Positions 57,817 to 64,000 of a DNA stretch of 64,000 nucleotides are shown piece by piece. The notes under the pieces are model-generated. The model saw only the letters and a list, made by a program, of their open reading frames with translations, did no database searches and was not told the origin of the DNA. A program made the translations under genes and the position numbers. Origin of the DNA: Paludibacter sp. (GTDB lineage: Bacteria > Bacteroidota > Bacteroidia > Bacteroidales > Paludibacteraceae); assembly GCA_028710415.1 (NCBI GenBank), contig JAQTUE010000007.1:62001-126000 (forward strand), given 5' to 3'. Numbering within the stretch: position 1 is the stretch's first letter; the number at the start of each line of letters is the position of its first letter.

Positions 57817-59733
57817 TTAATTCAACACAACCTTTTTTACAAAGGTGCTTGCACCTGAAGTCACTTTTACAATATAAATGCCTGCAGAAACCTCAACCTT
57901 AGAGCCATTCACTTTTCCGGTTAATTTACGGATATTTAAACCCCGTAAGTCATAAACATTCACTGATCCAACAACATCTTCATTCGCATTGACTTGTATA
58001 ACATTTCCTTTAGTTAATACTTTGATGTTATTTAAATCAACAGTTGGCAATGCATTTGGGGCAACAGTAAATGGAGCAGTTGCAAAATGACTGGCTACTT
58101 TCGAATTATCAATTGCCTGAACTCCAAATGTATAGCTTCCACCTCCTAAATTACTAATTTTGTAGCTGGTAGTAACTAAAGGTGCTAATGTTTCATTTAC
58201 TTTTAAGCGTCCTGTTGTCAGGTCGGCAGGAAGAATGATTTTTACTGAATCATTTCCATTCTGCTTAACATATAAATTATATTTCAGACCTTCTGCTAAA
58301 GTTGTATCATCCGTTGAAGCATTCCAGGTAAATGTTACAACGCCATTGCTACCAATAGTGGCTTTTAGATTCGTTGGAGCAGTTGGAGCAGTGTTTGAAA
58401 GGATACCAGTACCTAACTGATTCTTCATCAATCTGGGTGCAAATCCGTATGCTGCAGTGATTGCATCCAAATTACCATCCCTGTCAAAATCAACCAAACT
58501 TGCTGATCCTCCCCATTGGTTTCCTGTATAAGTAAAGTCAGCAGCAGTTGTACCCCCGGTAGGAGTTGTATATACTAAATCGCTTCTTTTAAATGTTTGG
58601 TCGCCAAAGTTGTTCAGGAAGATTGTGTTTGGATCAGCATTCATATAGAGTAGATCTGAATAACCATCATTATTTACATCACCCCAGGCAATAGAGGTTT
58701 CTTGTTTATTATTAGGCATTCCGTTTTGAGCTGCAGGTATAAGGGTAAAAGTTCCATTTCCGTTATTTTCATACAAATCACTCTTCCAATACCAGCCACC
58801 TGAATTAAGGCCAACTCCGGTTACGATATAGTCCAACTTTCCGTCATTGTTATAATCACAAAAGGCACTTTCACCGCTCTCTGTTCCATCAAAAGTAACT
58901 GGTGCTGCAAAAGTACCGTTTCCGTTGTTTTTATAAAGTGCACCTACATATCCTTCAGTTCTGGTTGCAGAAGCAGCTGCATATCCGTTAACAAGAAGAT
59001 CCAGGTAACCATCACCATCATAATCACCAAATGAAGCTGAACCTGCATTCAATTGAATAAAAGGATCAGTTCCATTGACCGGATTGTCAATCTTCTGAAA
59101 ACCTTTTCCTTTCAGGTTTTTATATAAAATTGAAAGTCTGCCACTTGCATTTTGTCCTTGTAGGTAAATGTCTGCCCAGCCATCATTATCAATATCACCT
59201 GCAATTGCATAACGGTTTGCCCTATTTCCTCCACCATTATTTACATATTCAAACGAACCATCAAAAACCTGTTCAAAATCATAGTTATGTCCGGAACCTA
59301 AATTTTTATATAAAGCAGTATATGGACCGATATCATCATTTCCACAAAGAAGTAGGTCTAAATTTCCATCATTATTATAATCAAACCAGGTAGCATTCCC
59401 TGCTTCAAGATTTGGGAAAGGAGTCACCACTTTAGTAAAAGTACCGTCACCATTATTTTTGTATAAAAAAGTTTGTTTAGCCCAGCTATTTCCCACGCCG
59501 ACAGTAATCACATCTAAGAAACCATCGTTGTTGTAATCACCCCAGGACACAGCATTTTCAAAAGTAAATGCAAAATCTTCCTTAATAGGCGCTCCCAGAA
59601 GGTCAACTCCGTTAATTACCGGCTTTACGACCTCTACAAAATTTGGAGTTTTTGCTGTTTGGGCAAAAATACCATTTAGACAAAACAATGCTCCAAAAAT
59701 AAGTGCATGTTTAAAAAAGTAATTTGTTTTCAT
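57817..59733 (-). CDS. T9SS-exported FG-GAP/VCBS seven-bladed beta-propeller with FN3 domain
   Basis: A 638-residue protein with a signal peptide (ends NGIFAQ). Its seven calcium-loop repeats include DYNNDGFLDV, DYNNDGNLDL, DIDNDGWADI, DYDGDGYLDL, DYNNDGKLDY, DVNNDGYSDL and DFDRDGNLDA. An FN3-like domain follows (TAPTNLKATIGSNGVVTFTW, about 445-550), and then a T9SS type A tail (GSVNVYDLRGLNIRKL, ending YIVKVTSGASTFVKKVVLN). The architecture is the same as in the propeller at 8579, though the two lie about 48 kb apart at opposite ends of the locus. It is co-transcribed with the T9SS-tailed GH97, 17 bases upstream. Secretion to the surface is well supported; glycan binding is a guess. Confidence 0.9.
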   Translation of the reverse strand: MKTNYFFKHALIFGALFCLNGIFAQTAKTPNFVEVVKPVINGVDLLGAPIKEDFAFTFENAVSWGDYNNDGFLDVITVGVGNSWAKQTFLYKNNGDGTFTKVVTPFPNLEAGNATWFDYNNDGNLDLLLCGNDDIGPYTALYKNLGSGHNYDFEQVFDGSFEYVNNGGGNRANRYAIAGDIDNDGWADIYLQGQNASGRLSILYKNLKGKGFQKIDNPVNGTDPFIQLNAGSASFGDYDGDGYLDLLVNGYAAASATRTEGYVGALYKNNGNGTFAAPVTFDGTESGESAFCDYNNDGKLDYIVTGVGLNSGGWYWKSDLYENNGNGTFTLIPAAQNGMPNNKQETSIAWGDVNNDGYSDLLYMNADPNTIFLNNFGDQTFKRSDLVYTTPTGGTTAADFTYTGNQWGGSASLVDFDRDGNLDAITAAYGFAPRLMKNQLGTGILSNTAPTAPTNLKATIGSNGVVTFTWNASTDDTTLAEGLKYNLYVKQNGNDSVKIILPADLTTGRLKVNETLAPLVTTSYKISNLGGGSYTFGVQAIDNSKVASHFATAPFTVAPNALPTVDLNNIKVLTKGNVIQVNANEDVVGSVNVYDLRGLNIRKLTGKVNGSKVEVSAGIYIVKVTSGASTFVKKVVLN

Positions 59734-59750
59734 AATGCATTGAATTAAAT

Positions 59751-61967
59751 TTAGTTTATAAATTTCGAAGAGCTAATACCATTTTTGGTAAGTACCTTTA
59801 CAATAAAAGTCCCCCGGGTTATTTTTGATATATCCAATTGTTTCATAAAAGAATCAGTTGCAATGTTTTTCTCTGTCATAACCAACTGTCCTGAAATGTT
59901 ATATATATCCACTGACAGGATAGATTCCGTGGAATAAACATTGATTTTTTTTGTTACATTATTGGCATAGATCGAAATGTTAGCGTTTTTTTTTATGTCA
60001 GACAAACCATTTGCCACGACTTCGGTTAACCGGATAACAAAACCTCCGCCCATGGCCATTGAATAAGTCAATTTTGTATTCGATGTGACATTTATTTGTT
60101 CTGCCACATATCTGGTAGGATAAGAGCTTGAAGAAGCATCATCCTTTAATACAGTAGCCTGATAGGTGACATTTGGTTTGAGAAAGCTGAAATCAACCTG
60201 AATATCCCTGGCAGTCCAGTTGCTCATCCCACCAACATACCAATCTGTGCCTTTTTGTTTTGCAATGAGGATAAATTCACCCAGTTTTGCATCCAAAGGA
60301 ACTGTTTTATCCCAAACAGTAGGAACATTAGACAAAAAGTCAAGGATGTCAGGATATTTAACGTATTCGGTAGGTGAATCACTCAAATAACCCAACCATT
60401 GATCATTAATGACATACATGGATAATTCATGTGTACGCGTTCCCTGGCTGGATGGTATTGTATTAGGCAAATCAACCGGTGTAAATTGTCTTTCGGTTTT
60501 ATTTCTCATAGAACCCGGCGTATAATCTTCAGGTCCTGCCAATGATCGCATAAATGGGAATGACACATGATATTGAGGTGAAGATCCTCTTCTCCAGAAA
60601 TCCTCTTCTTCCCCCAATATCGCTTCAAAGTTCAGGAGATTCGGGTAGGTCCGGTTTAAACCTGTTGGAACCGGACAGCCATGGAATATCCCAACCATCT
60701 TCTGGTCAGCTAATAACTGTGCTAATCGGGGTCCCCAGGTCATGGCTACCTGGTCATTCCGTTGAAAGAAATCAATTTTCACACCCGAGATTCCATATCT
60801 TTTCATTTTTGCAATCCAGTTTGGTGTTTCCAGGGCATTGCTGGCCCAGGTCCAGACAATAATCTTCACATTTTTGGTTTTTGCATACGAACACAGTGCG
60901 GTGATATAGCTTTCACTCCATCCTGCATCCAGAGTCATATATTCGATATGATTTGCCGCAGCAAAATCAACATAATACTCATACAATGTCAGCCCCAGGT
61001 TAGCATTTCCAACCGGAAAGCTTACACCTTCGAGCATCGCTTTATGCCACCATTCCCACGAAGACTTTCCCGGTACTACCCACGATGCGTCTGCTAATTT
61101 CAGGGGTTCAGCCAGCATATACACCAATTCGTTATTCAGCAAAGATTTGTCGTCATTCGAAACAATAATTACGCGCCATGGAAATGTGCGGGTACCGGTG
61201 GTAGATGCAATATAATTAAATCTTGTTATAGGGGCATGATTGGAATAAACATTCGTTGGGTCAGTTACTGAGTCTGGATATTGTGCCCACATCCCTTTCA
61301 TAGAATTAGTTCCATTGCTTTGGATATATAAACCCGGATAATCAAACAGATTCGCTTCGGCTATAGCAATTTTATAATTTGTATTCGGATAACTGAATAA
61401 GACGGGTGTTACCCCAAACTGAGCAGAAGTTAGGTTATTGACTGAATTATAAAGAGTATATGCTTTTTCCCAATGATCCAGGGTAGTTGCTTCGGGTAAG
61501 TAAACGGAAGGATTGCCTGCAAAATTAAAGATAGCATCTTCGGAGTTGACAATTATGTTCGTAGGAAATGAAGTTACAAAACGATAAGCAATGCCTTCAT
61601 TGTATGCCCTTACAACCAGATCATAATTTTCATTGTAATGAACAATTAATTCATTGTATTTTTCCTGCAGTGTTTTATTCTTTCCAATTAATACCGGAAG
61701 TACATTGTCTACTGAATTATTTTCCACACTTTTCACAGTACCTTTTCCTACAACAATTCCATTCTGCAAATTAAGTCCAATGGTTGATGGGGATATTAAC
61801 TGCGTTGGACCATAATTGATCTCATATTGGGTACCATTGTTTATGTGAAGTGTTATTTTGAAATTTTGATTGGGTGATACAACATCATAATCCACTGCTT
61901 TGATGTTCTGGAATGAGAACAAGATGATAAGAAAACTCAACCCTATTTTAATCGTGTGTAATTTCAT
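59751..61967 (-). CDS. GH97 retaining alpha-galactosidase-type enzyme with T9SS sorting tail
   Basis: A 738-residue enzyme with signal peptide (ends NIKA), N-terminal GH97 sandwich, (beta/alpha)8 barrel and a C-terminal extension. The barrel shows GKSSWEWWHKAM, MTLDAGWSE, GVKIDFFQRNDQ with predicted nucleophile Asp399, and LLNFEAILGEE with predicted acid/base Glu448. An Asp in GVKIDF marks the retaining branch (alpha-galactosidase, or beta-L-arabinopyranosidase) as opposed to the inverting SusB-type glucosidases. The last 75 residues (SIYANNVTKKINVYS, SVDIYNISGQLVMTEKN, GTFIVKVLTKNGISSSKFIN) are a type A T9SS domain, which is rare for this family and would place the enzyme outside the cell. 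It opens a two-gene operon and has a good promoter. Confidence 0.93.
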   Translation of the reverse strand: MKLHTIKIGLSFLIILFSFQNIKAVDYDVVSPNQNFKITLHINNGTQYEINYGPTQLISPSTIGLNLQNGIVVGKGTVKSVENNSVDNVLPVLIGKNKTLQEKYNELIVHYNENYDLVVRAYNEGIAYRFVTSFPTNIIVNSEDAIFNFAGNPSVYLPEATTLDHWEKAYTLYNSVNNLTSAQFGVTPVLFSYPNTNYKIAIAEANLFDYPGLYIQSNGTNSMKGMWAQYPDSVTDPTNVYSNHAPITRFNYIASTTGTRTFPWRVIIVSNDDKSLLNNELVYMLAEPLKLADASWVVPGKSSWEWWHKAMLEGVSFPVGNANLGLTLYEYYVDFAAANHIEYMTLDAGWSESYITALCSYAKTKNVKIIVWTWASNALETPNWIAKMKRYGISGVKIDFFQRNDQVAMTWGPRLAQLLADQKMVGIFHGCPVPTGLNRTYPNLLNFEAILGEEEDFWRRGSSPQYHVSFPFMRSLAGPEDYTPGSMRNKTERQFTPVDLPNTIPSSQGTRTHELSMYVINDQWLGYLSDSPTEYVKYPDILDFLSNVPTVWDKTVPLDAKLGEFILIAKQKGTDWYVGGMSNWTARDIQVDFSFLKPNVTYQATVLKDDASSSSYPTRYVAEQINVTSNTKLTYSMAMGGGFVIRLTEVVANGLSDIKKNANISIYANNVTKKINVYSTESILSVDIYNISGQLVMTEKNIATDSFMKQLDISKITRGTFIVKVLTKNGISSSKFIN

Positions 61968-62706
61968 TTTATAAGTTATTATCAGTAATTCGTTTCAAGG
62001 TTATTCTTGCATTCATTTTTCACTGCAACAAAAATACACTAGTTGATCAGCAAATTCAAGAATGATAGAACCAATAAATAGTAATTTCGTCTCATTACGT
62101 TGACTTCTTGAGCTGAAAGAACAATTTTCTTATTATTTGCGACAAATGTATCTGTTGGAGAGTATTTTTAATTCTGAATCTGTATCTACTGAAAAACAAT
62201 GCCTGATGAATTGATAATTTAGGTTATTCAGGGACTTATGAAGCTTTCATTATTTTGAAGTAGCATCTCCGGCAGTTCAAACCAACTTTTATGTTGAATT
62301 GACTTTGAATTGTAAATTAATAGTACAAAGTAAGTCAAATAGAATCCCTAAAAGAATAGAGTAATTTATTTTATGCCTAGACAATCTTATTCTATTTACT
62401 TTCAATTTATCAAATAGTACTCTAAAATCAAACGACTTCAAAATTAATATCCGGATAAATATGGAGAATAATTAAGAACCCTGGTGTCATTTTACAAACA
62501 GTTCAGGAATTGAATAGGTAGGTATGGTATTTTGATTTTTTATTATTTCACTTACAATATGTTAACTCTGAAATTTCTTTTAATAATAGACATGTAGAAG
62601 TAAAAGTAATAATTAAATGGAAATCACAATCCATTCTATATTTTATTAGTAGTTAGAAATAAATGCTAACATTTCCTTTCCAGGATAATCTATTCATACT
62701 ATATGG
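61968..62706. other. Gene-free stretch between the two GH97 genes
   Basis: About 740 bases with no gene. Besides the promoter at 62029-62059 I see only weak hairpins, for example TTGACTT at 62299-62305 with AAGTCAA at 62332-62338. No clear terminator for the right-hand GH97 is visible. Confidence 0.6.
62029..62059 (-). promoter_or_regulatory. Promoter of the GH97-propeller operon
   Basis: On the minus strand TTG (62057-62059) is followed after 20 bases by TATTTTTG (62029-62036), a full match to the Bacteroidota -33/TAnnTTTG pattern. The GH97 start lies about 60 bases downstream. Confidence 0.72.
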
Positions 62707-64000
62707 CTAATTTGACACAACCGGGTAAAAATGTATCGCTACACCCCCACCGTTGGCTAAATGGATTGAAAGTTTCAACGTAGACGTCACTTCTTTCATC
62801 TCAAAGATGTATTTTTCTGCATGCAGGTTGGCATCATCACCATCTCTGTAAATTTCAGCTTTATACTTGATCCCGGGAGTTAGAAATGAGCAGTTAATAT
62901 TTATATCCCTTTCATTCCAGTTACTCATCCCACCCACAAACCAGTCTTTGTTGCTGCGTTTCGCTACCACGGCATATTCACCGTATTTGGCATCCAATAC
63001 TTTGGTATCATCCCAGGTAGCAGGAACCTCCGAAAGAAACTTCATAATATCCGGATATTTGCAGTATTCGTCGGGGGAATCAGCAAGCATAACCAGCGAA
63101 CTATTTATGACAACATATTCAGCCAGTTCCTGGCATCGTGTGCCCAGGCTCATGGGTAATCCCGGATCGATCGGCTTGAAGTTTTTCTTATTCGAATTCC
63201 GCATCGAACCAGGCGTATAATCGATTGGTCCGGCCAGCATCCTGCTGAAGATAAACTGAAGCCTGTAATCTGGGTTTGTAGAGGTATCCCATTTTGAACA
63301 TTCCATCCCGCGAACAGCTTCGTACGATAGTATATTCGGATAGGCCCTGTTCAAACCGGTAGGTTTGCTGCAACCATGAAAATCAACCAGTAATTTGCGT
63401 TCGGCACAGGCCTTTGCCAGCGCTTCATATTGCGGCATGATCAGGGCATCATCCCGGTCAAAAAAATCGATCTTCACTCCTGCTGCACCCCAACTGCTTA
63501 TCGAATCCAGGTATTTGTGGGGGTATTTCATCAATGTCGAAGCCACCGTCCAGAGCCATACACCAACCTTTTTTTCTTTGCCGTAACGTATTATTTCCTT
63601 TACATCGACATTCGGATTTAATTCGTTTGGTTTAAATAAGTTTGACCATCCGGCATCAATCAGGAGGTACTCAAGTTTGTTTTGGGCAGCAAAATCAATA
63701 TAGTATTTATACATCTGGGTCGAAAGCTTATGCGGTCCGTTTTCGAACGGGGCCTTTTCGAGAATGGCACAATGCCACCATTCCCAGGTTGCTTTGCCTG
63801 GTTTTATCCAATCGGTATTGGCAAATTGTTGGGGTTTGGCCAATAAAAAAATCATATTATTGGTCAGCAACCGACTATCGTCATCCGAAACAATAAGTAT
63901 CCTCCATGGAAATGAATGATTCCCAGGTGTACGGGTAATAAAATCGGTCCGGTCTTTCACCACCGTTACAAAGTTTCCCCAGCTTCCCATGACAACCTCT
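62707..64000 (-). CDS. GH97 retaining alpha-galactosidase-type enzyme, N-terminal part outside the window
   Basis: The frame runs off the right edge, so the 431 or so residues seen are the C-terminal two thirds; the ATG at 63990 is internal by comparison with the neighbouring GH97. Motifs are FPWRILIVSDDDSRLLTNN, GKATWEWWHCAILE, LLIDAGWSN, GVKIDFFDRDDALI with the nucleophile Asp of the retaining branch, FHGCSKPTGLNRAYPNILSYEAVRGME with the predicted acid/base Glu, quoted in part, and GGMSNWNERDI. Unlike its neighbour it ends with the family's normal beta domain (LSIHLANGGGVAIHFYPVVSN) and has no T9SS tail, so it is probably periplasmic. The pair may act inside and outside the cell on the same linkage. 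Confidence 0.92.
   Translation of the reverse strand, partial: EVVMGSWGNFVTVVKDRTDFITRTPGNHSFPWRILIVSDDDSRLLTNNMIFLLAKPQQFANTDWIKPGKATWEWWHCAILEKAPFENGPHKLSTQMYKYYIDFAAQNKLEYLLIDAGWSNLFKPNELNPNVDVKEIIRYGKEKKVGVWLWTVASTLMKYPHKYLDSISSWGAAGVKIDFFDRDDALIMPQYEALAKACAERKLLVDFHGCSKPTGLNRAYPNILSYEAVRGMECSKWDTSTNPDYRLQFIFSRMLAGPIDYTPGSMRNSNKKNFKPIDPGLPMSLGTRCQELAEYVVINSSLVMLADSPDEYCKYPDIMKFLSEVPATWDDTKVLDAKYGEYAVVAKRSNKDWFVGGMSNWNERDININCSFLTPGIKYKAEIYRDGDDANLHAEKYIFEMKEVTSTLKLSIHLANGGGVAIHFYPVVSN

Noticed and set aside
63990..64000. Start codon of the right-hand GH97 at 63990
   Set aside because: The frame stays open to the window edge, and the neighbouring GH97 has about 230 further residues before the equivalent position.

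Overview
The window comes from a Bacteroidota genome, most likely order Bacteroidales or a close relative. The evidence is tandem SusC/SusD pairs, a hybrid two-component regulator fused to an AraC output domain, many secreted glycoside hydrolases, type IX secretion (T9SS) sorting tails, promoters of the TAnnTTTG class and AT-rich intergenic DNA. No rRNA, tRNA, CRISPR array, insertion sequence or phage gene is visible. The gene set looks like a free-living or environmental glycan degrader, but the species cannot be named from sequence alone.

Layout. Bases 1-6065 are a mixed flank: the end of a PepSY-like protein, an Old Yellow Enzyme oxidoreductase, an orphan lipoprotein, an aldose 1-epimerase, and repeat-rich intergenic DNA. 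From about 6066 to the right edge almost everything belongs to one very large polysaccharide utilization locus (PUL). Its left arm is a minus-strand operon read from 28397 down to 8579: GH36, GH27, a second clan GH-D enzyme, GH2, GH29, GH95, GH92, sialate O-acetylesterase-like, an (alpha/alpha)6-barrel protein and a T9SS-exported beta-propeller. A further GH36 follows behind a terminator. In the middle lie a hybrid two-component sensor (28723-32721, plus strand) and, convergent with it, an AraC regulator that ends a GH29-GH92-AraC operon. A second GH95 follows. The uptake operon (57465 to 41463) encodes FAS1-SusC-SusD-FAS1-FAS1-SusC-SusD. At the right edge are a second beta-propeller co-transcribed with a T9SS-tailed GH97, and a second GH97 cut by the window end.

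How it may work. All recognisable enzymes are exo-acting and remove alpha-galactose (GH36 x2, GH27, GH-D, GH97 x2), alpha-L-fucose (GH29 x2, GH95 x2), alpha-mannose (GH92 x2), beta-mannose (GH2) and acetyl groups. No endo-glycanase, hexosaminidase, sialidase or sulfatase is present here. This fits an alpha-galactose-rich polymer with fucose and mannose branches, such as the fucomannogalactans and mannogalactans of basidiomycete fungi. That substrate is an inference. Surface capture would be by two SusC/D pairs, three FAS1 lipoproteins and two secreted seven-bladed propellers; the epimerase would feed released galactose to metabolism.

Several intergenic regions carry elaborate inverted repeats: a REP-like element at 37703-37933, a nested dyad at 40992-41157, and a dispersed family near 560-870, 4122-4236 and 5620-5815.
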